A stretch of 64,000 bases of DNA from Parcubacteria group bacterium. Lineage in GTDB: Bacteria > Patescibacteria > Paceibacteria > UBA9973 > UBA2103. The stretch lies in contig JAQBRE010000002.1 in the NCBI GenBank assembly GCA_028286605.1, forward strand, positions 1 through 64,000, read 5' to 3'. Shown piece after piece: positions 15,107-25,500 of this stretch. Below the pieces are notes generated by a model. That model made no database searches. It was not told the DNA's origin and saw only the letters and a program-made list of their open reading frames with translations. Each line of letters begins with the position of its first letter. Position 1 is the stretch's first letter. The translations under genes and the position numbers were made by a program.

Positions 15107-16534
15107 TTATGCAAGCCGAGGAAAGAGATTCTCTGGCTTCTTGTTCTCGCGAAGCGAAGCGATTATCTCCTCACTCGTTTCCGGCATGTAGGGCGCCAGT
15201 TCATAGGCGATACGATGCACCTCATTCACAAGTATCTGTATCTGTTCTTTTCCTTTCTCCAGATCTTCTTTCACCGTATTAAACGGCTTTTCATTCTGGA
15301 TTCGCTCATCAACCATACCGATCCGTTCCCAGATTTCATCGAGCGCTTTATTGAATTCAAATGCAGTCAGATATTTCTCTGCGGAAGAATACTGCGCGAA
15401 CAGATTCATTTTAGAGTCAGCAGTAAGATGCGTCTCGGCGAGCTTCATTACGCGCGCCACAAGATTGCCGAGGCCGTTCACTAGGTTTGCGGTGTACCAT
15501 TCGCCCAAACGCTCCCAGGTTATATCCGTATCTTCAACCGGGTGCACATGGCGAAGAAGCAGATAGCGCGTCGCCTCTGTTCCGTACTTATCTACCAATT
15601 CAAGCGGGCTGATGACGTTCCCGAGAGACTTGGACATCTTCACGCCGCCGGAATTGATGAAGCCATGATAGAAGACCTGATCCGTGTTCTTAATATTCGC
15701 GGACATGAGCATCGCCTGCCACATTAAAGACTGGAAACGCACCTGATCCTTCCCTGCCATTTGCAACGTACGACCTTCTTCCCAGTACATATGAAACTGT
15801 CCTTCAGCGTCTGCTGGCCATCCGAGCGTTGAAATATAGCTCGTGAGCGCGTCGAACCACACATACATGACCTGCGAGTCATCACCCGGTACGGGAATAC
15901 CCCATGAGAGCTTTGCTGCTTCGCGCGAGATGCTGAAATCTTCGAGACCGCCTTGTACGAAATTCAGCGCTTCGGTACGGCGCCATTCTGGGATGATTAC
16001 CTGATCACCTTCGAGGTACGTAACGAGTGCATCCTGATACTTCGAGAACCGGAAGAAATAATTCTCTTCGGTTATTTCCTGTGGCACAAGATTCGGATGC
16101 AGTACGCAGTGCTTGTCTTCGGTAAGCTCATGTTCTGTCTTGAATGCTTCGCACCCTACGCAATATAGTCCTGTATATGCTTTCTTATAGATATCGCCTG
16201 CGTCTGCACATCGTTTCCATATCTCTTGTGCAGCTTCGATATGTTTCGGGTCCGTCGTGCGAATGAACGCATCATTGGAAATGCTGAGCGCACTTTTCAA
16301 ACGTTCGAATTCAGCGGCATTGCGATCTACATATGCCTGAATATCTTCCCCTGCTTTTTCTGCAGCCTGGAAGATCTTCTGGCCGTGTTCATCCGTACCG
16401 GTGCTGAAGAACACGTCTTCGCCGTTCAGACGCCACGTGCGTGCGAGCACATCCGCTTGCAGGAATTCAAGAGCATGGCCGATGTGCGGAACATCGTTCA
16501 CATACGGAAGCGTGGTGGTAATGTAGCGAGCCAT
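15107..16534 (-). CDS. metG: Methionyl-tRNA synthetase
   Basis: 475 residues, a minimal class I enzyme with no C-terminal dimerisation or EMAP domain. HIGH signature: NDVPHIGHALEF; KMSKS signature: GVKMSKSLGN. A single-knuckle connective peptide insert carries YCVGCEAF and a later Cys. It charges initiator and elongator tRNA-Met. It is followed by a small unknown gene and preceded by an AI-2E-type transporter 25 bp upstream. Confidence 0.96.
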   Translation of the reverse strand: MARYITTTLPYVNDVPHIGHALEFLQADVLARTWRLNGEDVFFSTGTDEHGQKIFQAAEKAGEDIQAYVDRNAAEFERLKSALSISNDAFIRTTDPKHIEAAQEIWKRCADAGDIYKKAYTGLYCVGCEAFKTEHELTEDKHCVLHPNLVPQEITEENYFFRFSKYQDALVTYLEGDQVIIPEWRRTEALNFVQGGLEDFSISREAAKLSWGIPVPGDDSQVMYVWFDALTSYISTLGWPADAEGQFHMYWEEGRTLQMAGKDQVRFQSLMWQAMLMSANIKNTDQVFYHGFINSGGVKMSKSLGNVISPLELVDKYGTEATRYLLLRHVHPVEDTDITWERLGEWYTANLVNGLGNLVARVMKLAETHLTADSKMNLFAQYSSAEKYLTAFEFNKALDEIWERIGMVDERIQNEKPFNTVKEDLEKGKEQIQILVNEVHRIAYELAPYMPETSEEIIASLRENKKPENLFPRLA

Positions 16535-16558
16535 ACGATAAATGCGAACGTAGCGTGC

Positions 16559-17617
16559 TTAGCCGTTAACGAGCGCAGCGGCTGACTTCTTGTGCTTTTC
16601 GTAATCTGTAAGGAATTCACGTAGCACCGCCGCGAACGGAACAGAAAGCAGAACGCCGAGGAAGCCGATAAGAGTGCCGCCTGCGATGAGCGCAAGTATT
16701 ACGAGCAGCGGCGGGATGCCGACCACCTTGTTCACGACGAGCGGATAGATAAGATGTGCCTCAAGCTGATTGACGATTACATAGAGACCCGCGGCGTACA
16801 GCGCGAGGCCGATGCCGCCAGACGTGAACGCGATAAGCACCGCTGCGATGCCGGCGACGAAGGATCCGAAGATCGGAATAAGATCGAACAACGCAGCCAT
16901 TACTGCAAGTAGCAGCGCGTAGGGCACGCCCATGATGAGCAGACCGAGATATATCGTGACGCCGATGAGCAACGAAAGCAGCAGCTGACCCTGCATCCAT
17001 TGGCCGATCTTCTTCTGTGCGCGATGCCACAGATTCACGGCATACTCTTCCCGTTTCGAAGGAGTAACCAGGCGAATGAAATCTTCCACACCAGTATCCT
17101 GAAGCGCTAAATAGAATGAAAGTACGATAACAAGAACGAAGGAAAACAGGCCGCCGAATACTACGGACGCAAGTCGCAACGTCCCTTGTGACGAATCAAC
17201 GAAGGCGGCACGATACGCGAAGATCGTATTCAGAACAGCATGCACCGTGCCACCATCCGTTGATATAGGTGCGAGGCTGGGAATATTCAGGAGCGGGAGA
17301 TCAAAGCCAGCGAGATACTGCGGCAGTATCGTTACCAAGCCCTGCGCGTCAGCGAGTATCGGCGGAAGGAAGAAATAGACCAGGCTGAAGATACCGCCCA
17401 GCACAATAAGGTACATCACGATCACTGAAATGATACGTGGAATATGACGCTTCGCGAAAAACATGACGCCTGGCTCGATTGCCGTGGCTACGACGATAGC
17501 GGTAATGATCAAGAGCACCAGATCCCGAAGCATCCAAGCGACATAGGCGAGGACGGCGATGAAAATCGCCCGAATGAAGGTGCCGGAGGTAATTGAGATC
17601 GATGTGTGCTTTTCCAT
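16559..17617 (-). CDS. AI-2E family transporter
   Basis: 352 residues with about eight hydrophobic segments. The family signature (PF01594) is visible in the C-terminal half (ALFDLIPIFGSFVAGIAAVL; then ALIAGGTLIGFLGVLLSVPF). Members move small molecules or exchange sodium and protons; the substrate cannot be told from sequence. It sits between glyS and metG on the same strand. Confidence 0.88.
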   Translation of the reverse strand: MEKHTSISITSGTFIRAIFIAVLAYVAWMLRDLVLLIITAIVVATAIEPGVMFFAKRHIPRIISVIVMYLIVLGGIFSLVYFFLPPILADAQGLVTILPQYLAGFDLPLLNIPSLAPISTDGGTVHAVLNTIFAYRAAFVDSSQGTLRLASVVFGGLFSFVLVIVLSFYLALQDTGVEDFIRLVTPSKREEYAVNLWHRAQKKIGQWMQGQLLLSLLIGVTIYLGLLIMGVPYALLLAVMAALFDLIPIFGSFVAGIAAVLIAFTSGGIGLALYAAGLYVIVNQLEAHLIYPLVVNKVVGIPPLLVILALIAGGTLIGFLGVLLSVPFAAVLREFLTDYEKHKKSAAALVNG

Positions 17618-17643
17618 ACCCCTATGCTAGCACAATGGCCGTA

Positions 17644-18981
17644 TTACAGGCTCGTTCGGATGCGCTCTGCTGCTTCGGCAATGCTTACGCGTTCCTGTTC
17701 CCCGCTATCGCGATGGCGCAGCGTAACGGTATCGAGCAAATCAGGATTCTCTCCCAACGTATCGAAATCGATAGTGATGCAGAAGGGCGTACCGATTTCA
17801 TCCTGACGACGATACCGCTTACCGATGTTGCCGTTGTCGTCCCACGCGATTGCCGGATGCACCTTCTGTAGCACAGCGCGAACTTCACGCGCCTTCGCCA
17901 CGAGCTCTGGCTTGTTCTTCAGGAGCGGAGCGACCATCGCTTTGACTGGTGCGATCGCAGGCGGAAGCGCGAGGTACGAGCGCTTCTCTCCGCCAAGATC
18001 GTCTTCACGGTATGCGCTTAAGAGCACAGCAAGCAGGGTGCGATCAACGCCGAGTGATGGTTCAATAACGTGCGGAATGAATTTCTCTTTTAATTCTTCA
18101 TCGAGGTACTCAAGCTTCGCGCCCGATGCTTCCTGATGCGCCTTCAGATCGAAATCACCGCGATATGCGAGGCCCCACAGTTCTTTGCGACCGAACGGAT
18201 AGTCGAATTCAAAATCGATCGTGCGCTCTGAATAATGCGCGAGGTCTGCTTTCTCAACTTCGAGCTCATGTACTTCTGAAAGGCCGAGCGCTTTCGCGAA
18301 CTCATGCATGAGCGCCTGCAATTCTGAGAACGCGTCCTTCCACCCTGATTCCTTTACGAAATATTCTATCTCCATCTGCTCGAGCTCGCGGAGGCGGAAG
18401 ATGAAATCACGTGGCGCTATCTCGTTACGGAAGGCCTTCCCTATCTGCGCGATACCGAACGGCAATTTAGGGTGCATCGAATCCACGACATTCTTGAAGT
18501 TCACGAAGATACCACCGGCTGTTTCAGGCCGCAGATATACGGTCGCTGATTCGTCTTCCGTTGAGCCCGCCTTCGTCGCGAACATCATATTGAACTGACG
18601 CACTTCACCGAAGGTGTGTTCCTTTCCGCATGACGGACACTTTTCCGGATTCTCGAGCTGGTCTGCGCGGAACCGCTTCTTGCAGTTCGAACATTCGACG
18701 AGCGGATCAGAGAATCCGCTCACATGACCGGACGCTTCCCACGCTTTCGGATTCATCAGGATAGCGGCGTCTAGGCGATACATATCATCACGCATATCCA
18801 CGAACATGCGCCACCAAAGATTCTTAATGTTGTCTTTCAGTACTGCACCCATCGGTCCGTAGTCGAAGGTTCCGGCAAGGCCGCCGTAAATTTCCGAGCC
18901 AGGGAAAATGAAACCGCGACGCTTGGCGAGCGCGACGATAGTTTCGAGAGTTACGTTGTCGGAAGAATTGGATGGTTCCAT
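17644..18981 (-). CDS. glyS: Glycyl-tRNA synthetase (single-chain type)
   Basis: 445 residues, class II, of the alpha2 archaeal/eukaryotic-like form found in many small genomes. Start region: IVALAKRRGFIFPGSEIYGG. A zinc knuckle (CSNCKKRF and CPSCGKEH) is present. Motif 2 lies in FRNEIAPRDFIFRLREL, motif 3 in GVDRTLLAVL, and an anticodon-binding domain closes the protein. It starts 5 bp after the stop of the upstream membrane-protein gene, so the two are co-transcribed. Confidence 0.96.
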   Translation of the reverse strand: MEPSNSSDNVTLETIVALAKRRGFIFPGSEIYGGLAGTFDYGPMGAVLKDNIKNLWWRMFVDMRDDMYRLDAAILMNPKAWEASGHVSGFSDPLVECSNCKKRFRADQLENPEKCPSCGKEHTFGEVRQFNMMFATKAGSTEDESATVYLRPETAGGIFVNFKNVVDSMHPKLPFGIAQIGKAFRNEIAPRDFIFRLRELEQMEIEYFVKESGWKDAFSELQALMHEFAKALGLSEVHELEVEKADLAHYSERTIDFEFDYPFGRKELWGLAYRGDFDLKAHQEASGAKLEYLDEELKEKFIPHVIEPSLGVDRTLLAVLLSAYREDDLGGEKRSYLALPPAIAPVKAMVAPLLKNKPELVAKAREVRAVLQKVHPAIAWDDNGNIGKRYRRQDEIGTPFCITIDFDTLGENPDLLDTVTLRHRDSGEQERVSIAEAAERIRTSL

Positions 18982-18986
18982 GAAAA

Positions 18987-20846
18987 TTATTTAACCGTGT
19001 CTGAGACGAGCGCATCCGCGCTTGCCGTTACCTGCGCCTGCGTGAAGCGGTCGGTTCCGGTGAGCGTCTGCGTCGGAATCACTATAGGACTTGTACCTTT
19101 CTGCGAAACGCTTGGCAAGAGCGATACATTAAACGTGGCTGATGCGTTCGCCCCTGAGGCAAGGTCGCCGATAGCCCACGAGACCGTACGACTCGAATCA
19201 TCATACGTTATCGGCGTCTGGCTGCCACTTACCTGACCGGTGAAGGTTACATAGGAAGGAAGGATCGTCGTGACTATCACGCCGCCGACGCTGTTGATCG
19301 AATTTACAGCATTCAGGGTTACGGTGTAGGTGGTCGGGGTATTCGGTGTCGGCGGAGTCGGGCCGGTCGCGTGCTGGATCTTCGAAGAAAGCGAAACGTC
19401 CGTTCCGATTTTCACCGTGCGCGTTGCGGTTGAAGTGAGTGTACCGCCTGTAGTACCGCCGCGCGTGCCGGTAACCATGAAATTAAGTATGACGGTTGGG
19501 TTTCGCACACCACTCCTCGGCGTGAACGAGAATGCGCCGGTACCGCTATCGTTCGGCTGCAGGAGCGCGAGATTCGGATTCGAATCCTTATCGAAGACGA
19601 TAGTGTTATCACTCGAGCGATAGAATCCGTTCTGCGCAACGACCGTGTTCGGATCGAATGCCGTACCCGAGAATGTTACGGAAACCTGCGCATTCGCGAC
19701 CGGGTCCGTAAGGCTATTGAGCCAGGAAACAGTCCCTTGCACCGGCTGCCCTGCTGGCACGGTAACCGGATCATCGCTCGCCCTATTAAGGGCAACCGTG
19801 AGACCGAGCAGCGGCTTCGCTATAGCGACGATTGCATCGCTGCTCATGTACGAAAGCCCCAGAGCAGCCGAGCCATCACTCTTCGCCGTGCCTGCCGTGA
19901 AGTGGAAGACCTGCTGATCCCCTTCTGAACCCGTGAGCGTCCCCGTAACAGTCACTATCTTTTCCTCGCCAGGCGCGAAGGTGCCGAGCGCGAAGTACGA
20001 ACCGCTCGTCGCTGCCGGCGTCGCATTCGTCGCGACGAAACCGAATGGATATTGAGCGAGCAATGAAATATTAGAAAGCGCCGTCGTTGCATTTGAACGC
20101 ACGGAAACACGCAGCGTTACGGGCTGTCCGCTCGTCACCTGCGTTACGCCCGTAACACCCACCGATACCGGCGAAGTGGTTACCGTAAGGATATAGTTCT
20201 GATCCTTCATCGTGGTCGCGTTGGAACCCGTCGTGTGATATTCGACGTGAATCGGAATCGTAAGCGCCTGGTTCTCTGCGCCGAAAAGCACAGCGCGTAC
20301 CGTACGCTGTACTTCGGTGCCAGGCGCGATATCACCGAGCGTATCGGAATACTGGTCGAGCGCCTGATCCGTATTGTCTGCGTTGCGCGTGCCATCCGGA
20401 AGATTAACGGTGATGGTCGCTGCGTTCATCGGCACGGGGTTGTTGTTCTTTATTGAAATGAGAATCGGTACCGTATCCCCGCTCGCGATAGTGGTCGGTC
20501 CCTGCACATCAATCGTTACGTTCGACGCAGAAACGCTGCGGCCGCCGAAGACGATGAAGAGTGCCGCGATGATACCGGCGATCGCGAAGAACGCGCCAGC
20601 ACCGATAAGGAACCAAAGCGAGAGCGGAAGCTTAGTGCGCGCCGGTTTGATGATAGGAGGGGGCGGAGGCGTCCACGCGCCCGTACTTGCCGGTCGGCCC
20701 TGCGAAAGGACTTCCGGCGTTACTGTCTGCGTCGGTTTCGGCGCGTACAATCGCGCGCGCAGCGTATCAAGAGGATCATTCCCTACAGCCATATGCCCAT
20801 CAGTATAACGCGCGTCGCTGCTTGAGTAATCACCTTGCTCATGCAT
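18987..20846 (-). CDS. Membrane-anchored protein with repeated beta-sandwich (DUF11-like) domains
   Basis: 619 residues: a Pro-rich cytosolic N-terminus (about 1-70), one transmembrane helix (LSLWFLIGAGAFFAIAGIIA), then about 500 extracytoplasmic residues built of four or more beta-sandwich repeats with the pattern of CARDB/DUF11 domains (for example TTYTVTLNAVNSINSVGGVI). It is the first gene of a minus-strand series reaching tatD and likely helps build or stabilise the cell surface. Function unknown. Confidence 0.6.
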   Translation of the reverse strand: MHEQGDYSSSDARYTDGHMAVGNDPLDTLRARLYAPKPTQTVTPEVLSQGRPASTGAWTPPPPPIIKPARTKLPLSLWFLIGAGAFFAIAGIIAALFIVFGGRSVSASNVTIDVQGPTTIASGDTVPILISIKNNNPVPMNAATITVNLPDGTRNADNTDQALDQYSDTLGDIAPGTEVQRTVRAVLFGAENQALTIPIHVEYHTTGSNATTMKDQNYILTVTTSPVSVGVTGVTQVTSGQPVTLRVSVRSNATTALSNISLLAQYPFGFVATNATPAATSGSYFALGTFAPGEEKIVTVTGTLTGSEGDQQVFHFTAGTAKSDGSAALGLSYMSSDAIVAIAKPLLGLTVALNRASDDPVTVPAGQPVQGTVSWLNSLTDPVANAQVSVTFSGTAFDPNTVVAQNGFYRSSDNTIVFDKDSNPNLALLQPNDSGTGAFSFTPRSGVRNPTVILNFMVTGTRGGTTGGTLTSTATRTVKIGTDVSLSSKIQHATGPTPPTPNTPTTYTVTLNAVNSINSVGGVIVTTILPSYVTFTGQVSGSQTPITYDDSSRTVSWAIGDLASGANASATFNVSLLPSVSQKGTSPIVIPTQTLTGTDRFTQAQVTASADALVSDTVK

Positions 20847-20886
20847 AATGCGCTTGGATCAACATTGTTCTGCTCGGGAGGGCATC

Positions 20887-21897
20887 ATGACAAGAGCCTT
20901 AAGCGTACACATGCTTATGTATCCCACTGATATGTCTCCCTGGCCTCCGAAGCCAGCTGACACGACCGGTAAGTATCCCTGCAAGGCATCTGCCGGTAAT
21001 CCTACGCGCTACGATAACTGCACTGACCTGAATACGATACCGCACCAGCAGAAACGCTTCTGCAAAGGATGCCGCTGCCCATGGAGAGTCTGTGTCGCCT
21101 GTTCGTCACAGCATGCCGCCGCGCCGGATATTCGGGAGATTGATCCTGAGACCGGACTCTGCAGATGGCATACGGAATTTGGCACTGAAGCGATTCGCCC
21201 TTCGGAAGAAATCCCAGAAATACGACGTAGAAGCATCTCGGCAATTAAACATATTGATGCCAAGCCTACGGATGATGATAACGACGAGAAATATGATGGT
21301 GCTTCTGCCGAGTTCGACGTCGAACTAGTCACTCACTACTCGTTGATCGCGCATGAACGCTTCCATGGGCGACGCCGATTAATCATGCGATATCTCGAAC
21401 AGAGTGTAAGCCGAACGGAAATTGCGAAGCGTATTCGTACGCAGCCTGGTACGCTCGGCACCACGATTCTTGATATGGGTCGCATCTTGAAAGTCGACCT
21501 CAGTACGGTAGAGATGAGTTCAAAGACCGAATACATGTGCATGCTACTCATACAGATAGCGCGGCACATGCAAGAGAACGGTACCTTAGAAAAGGAAATG
21601 CCTCTGGAAGCATTCGTTCTGAGCGAAGAGCACATCGCCACATTTGCTGCGCGCATTGCGAATTTCAACTGTCGGTGGCGGAAAATCATCGAATACCTCG
21701 TACAAGGTAAAGATCGTCCCGAGATCGCGTTGATCATAGGACGCCCTGTGCGATCGGTTACGATCACGACTATCAAGATGGGTTTGGCCCTCAAGATACC
21801 GACCAGATTCATGCTGTCAGGTTCAAAAGCAGATTTGATCACAACGATTCTGATAGCTGCTGCAAAACATCCGAGCTCGAAAATTATGACCGAGTGA
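20887..21897 (+). CDS. Cys-rich protein with two HTH-like repeats, unknown function
   Basis: 336 residues from the ATG at 20887, chosen for its GGGAGG ribosome-binding site 5-9 nt upstream. The N-terminal part has a Cys cluster (FCKGCRCPWRVCVAC, residues about 57-72) that could be a zinc site. The C-terminal half holds two similar helical units (RRRLIMRYLEQSVSRTEIAK and RWRKIIEYLVQGKDRPEIAL), each followed by a second helix, like paired helix-turn-helix modules. I do not recognise the family. Single gene with its own terminator. Confidence 0.5.
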   Translation: MTRALSVHMLMYPTDMSPWPPKPADTTGKYPCKASAGNPTRYDNCTDLNTIPHQQKRFCKGCRCPWRVCVACSSQHAAAPDIREIDPETGLCRWHTEFGTEAIRPSEEIPEIRRRSISAIKHIDAKPTDDDNDEKYDGASAEFDVELVTHYSLIAHERFHGRRRLIMRYLEQSVSRTEIAKRIRTQPGTLGTTILDMGRILKVDLSTVEMSSKTEYMCMLLIQIARHMQENGTLEKEMPLEAFVLSEEHIATFAARIANFNCRWRKIIEYLVQGKDRPEIALIIGRPVRSVTITTIKMGLALKIPTRFMLSGSKADLITTILIAAAKHPSSKIMTE

Positions 21898-21907
21898 GGA
21901 TTCCAAA

Positions 21908-21940
21908 ATCGGGCGGGACGAAAGTCCCGCCCTTTTCTTT
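21908..21940 (+). terminator. Terminator of the Cys-rich gene
   Basis: GGGCGGGAC / GTCCCGCCC hairpin with a GAAA loop followed by TTTTCTTTTT. Confidence 0.9.
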
Positions 21941-21951
21941 TTATATGTACT

Positions 21952-22521
21952 CTAAAGACCTGAAGCGGCGATGCCGCGATTTATGCGGGAGATGATGTCT
22001 TTACGATCAGCTTCAACAGCGGCACGTGTCGCTTCGCTGAAGTCTTCATCGCTTTCGCCCGGTATGACACCTGCATCTAAGCCGAGCGTTCGGAGTATGC
22101 GCAGCACAGCGAGACACTCTGCTGCATCCTGTTCTTCTTCGGAAAGATTCGCGAGCGAGCCGATGAAATTCGTATAGATAATGAATAGAGCAGGATCGTT
22201 CACTTCGCCGCGTACGAAACGCAGCATGAGCTCCGCGACGCGTCCGGCACGGACGCGTGCCTTGAACGGAAGCGCACGAGACCAGTCGCGCGCAAGGATA
22301 CTACCCGCTAACCGCCAGCCCTCCTTCCCTTTTAGCAGAGTGACATCCGATTCTGCGAGCGTTTGCAGGCCAGCACTCATCTTCGCGCCTGGTTTGCGCA
22401 GCCCCTGGCTGCGCGCGCGTATCACACCGAAGTCGCCGGTGAGCAAGGTAACGAGCGAACTCGCTTCCGAAAGCGGAAATCGTGCGAGCGCTATCGCTGC
22501 TGTGGTGTATTTATGCCGCAT
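21952..22521 (-). CDS. recO: DNA repair protein RecO
   Basis: 189 residues from the ATG at 22521; an upstream extension in the same frame lies inside ileS and is unlikely. The N-terminal OB fold is recognisable (YTTAAIALARFPLSEASSLV, then FGVIRARSQGLRKPGAKMS). The C-terminal helical part is shortened, and no Cys zinc ligands are seen. RecO loads RecA onto SSB-coated DNA. Its start overlaps the ileS stop by 11 bp, suggesting translational coupling. Confidence 0.8.
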   Translation of the reverse strand: MRHKYTTAAIALARFPLSEASSLVTLLTGDFGVIRARSQGLRKPGAKMSAGLQTLAESDVTLLKGKEGWRLAGSILARDWSRALPFKARVRAGRVAELMLRFVRGEVNDPALFIIYTNFIGSLANLSEEEQDAAECLAVLRILRTLGLDAGVIPGESDEDFSEATRAAVEADRKDIISRINRGIAASGL

Positions 22522-25500
22522 CGAGAGAAACAGCGAATAGTATCTTCCCTGTCGAAAGGTCTGCTGCATAGGGAACGTCGGATGGTGCGTCGAAGGTAAG
22601 AGATGTTGTTCCGCTGATAGATGTACCTTCGAGTATCGTGCGCGCATTTTCAGAAACCTGTACGGAAACAGAATCCTTCGGAGAAAGATTCATGGTCTTG
22701 CGGGCGTCGGCGAGTGCGCGCATGAATGCACGCACGTCGCCTTCGCGAATGAGTTCAAGAGTGAGTTCAAGATCAAGCGTTACCTCTTCCTGTTCTGCAA
22801 GTACTTCCTTTACGTTCACTTCTTCGGCAAGTATCTCTACGAGCTCGCTGCTAAGGCCGCCTGGAATAGAAAGTTTGGCGAGTGGCTGACGCACGACGAT
22901 GTTCGCTTTCTGGCGGAGCTGAAGCGCTTGCGAAGCAAGCGCTCGCACGCGTGCCATTTCTTCAATCAACTCCTCATCTACTTCCGTGGCAAGCGGCCAC
23001 GAAGTGAGGTGCACGCTCTCTGGTTCGTCTTCCACGCGTACGGCGCGATATACATATTCCGCAGTGAACGGAGCGAATGGCGCCATGAGTTTTGCCGTGT
23101 CAGAAAGAATGGATCGAAGCGTACTGAGCGCGAGCTGCGCATCTTCCCCGCCGCGCATGCGGTCGCGCGAGCGACGAACATACCACTGTGAAAGATCACC
23201 GATGAATTCACGCAACTCGCGTGTTGCCGTAAACAGATCGTATGCATCGAGTGCAGCCGTCATACGTGCAGCAGTCTGTGCGAAGCGCGCGCGTATCCAG
23301 CGATCCACGACGTGCGTACTCTCTTTTGCTTCCTTCGCCATATCCGCATCCGCATACGACTCATAGAATGCGAGCGCGTTCACGAATGGATTGAATACCT
23401 TATTCGCCACTTCCGTGACGGTCTTCTCATCGAAACTCTTGGAGTCCCCAGGCTGATTCACGCTGTACATCCAGAAGCGAAGCGTGTCTGCGCCCCAGCG
23501 TTCTATCGCCTCCCACGGATTTACGATATTGCCCTTACTCTTACTCATCTTCGCTCCCTTTTCGTCCAGCAAGTGGCCGAGACAAATAACGTTCTTATAC
23601 GGCGTACCGCGGCCCATAAGCACGCCCACAGCGAGCAGCGTGTAGAACCAGCCACGAGTCTGATCTATCGCTTCTGAAATAAAATCTGCAGGATACCCGT
23701 TCCCTTCTATCCATTCCTTGTTCTCGAACGGATAGTGATCTTCTGCGAATGGCATCGCGCCAGAATCGAACCACACATCCATCACTTCCTTCACGCGCTT
23801 CAGTTCAGTACCAGTATCAGAAAGAAGCACGACGTCGTCGATATACGGGCGATGCAGATCGAGCTCGTATGAATCGTTGTGCGGAAGCGGAATAAAGGTA
23901 AGTTCTTTCGGCGTCGCGTAGGTCGGCAACTTGTTGCCGACCATACCGCGTGAACCCGATGCGTCCGCCACCTCAGCGACAGCCATTGCCGCCTCGAAGC
24001 CGACACCGTGCGTAACGATGAGAATATTTTCATTCGTATATTTCTGCTCGAGCTCATACATGAATGAACCGAAACGGTTCTTCACATCCTGATAGCTTTC
24101 GCCGCCGGGGATGCGATCTGTGTAGCCGCAGGTATCGCGATACTTCTTGAACTCCTCGAGAGCCTTTCCATTGAAATCTCCGAAATCGAACTCACGAAGA
24201 CGCTCATCGGTATGAATCGATGATGCAGAGAAATCGAGCACTTCCGCCACGGCAGCAGCGGTCTCGCACGTGCGTGTAAGCGGCGACGCAAAGATCTTCG
24301 TTATATTCGCATCCTTCAATTGTGCGCCGCCGGCAGCTGCCTGCGCGCGGCCGTTCTCAGTAAGCGAAGACGGAAACGTCGCATCATCTTTCGTCGCGAT
24401 CGATTTCAGATTGTGCTCCGACTCCCCGTGGCGCATTACGAAATACTTGTTGCCGCTCTTCTTCACGCGCTGTTTCAGTTCTTCAACCGAGCCGATCATG
24501 ACGCGCTCAGTTCCGTCTGCATTCTCCCAAATAGGGAGCGGCGTTCCCCAATAGCGTTCACGTGATATCGCCCAGTCCTTGTCGCCGGCAAGCCACTCCC
24601 CCATGCGGCCATCGCGAATATGCGCCGGCTCCCAATTCACCTTCTGATTCTCTGCAACGAGCGTCGGGCGCAGATCGCTCATGCGGATGTACCACGAATC
24701 ACGTGCGTAATAGATGAGCGGTGTCTTGCAGCGCCAGCAGAACGGATAACTGTGCAGATGATTCTCTTGTGAGAAGAACAGATTACGCTTCTTGAGGTCG
24801 TCGATGATATCCACGGCGAGCGTGGGCTTTCCGTTCTCGTCAGCTTCCTTAACAAAGCGGCCTTCAAGGAATCCTGTTCCTGGAACGAACGTACCATCCG
24901 GCGCGACTAGATGTACCTTCGGCAAGCCGACTTTCGTGCCGAGTTCGAAATCTTCCTGCCCGTACATTACGGCGGTGTGCACGATGCCCGTACCATCTTC
25001 GGTCGTAACGAAGTCTGCAGCGTACACCTTGAACGCATTCTCGAATTTCGGCTTCTCTGTTTCCGAAGCGAGCGCTTCTGCGAATGGATAGAGCGGCTTA
25101 TATGATTTACCAATTAATTCATTCGTACTCATAGAGCCGATGTGATTCCATCCTTCAGGCAAGACTTCTTTTCGCGTATTCGCAAGAACTACTTTCTCGC
25201 CGTCTTTTTCATACACGGCATACTCGATGTCCTTCCCTACGGCGAGGCCTACGTTTCCAGGCAGCGTCCACGGCGTCGTCGTCCACGCAAGAAGATACGT
25301 ACCAGGCTCATCAACGAGTTCGAACTTCACCGTAACGGAAAGATCTTTCACGTCTGCATAGCCCTGCGCGAGTTCGTGCGTTGAAAGCGCAGTGCCGCAG
25401 CGCGCGCACCATGGAAGCACTTTGTAGTCCTTATATATACGACCATCATCGCCGATCTTCTTGAAGATCGACCAGACCGATTCCATGTACGGCGCGTTGA

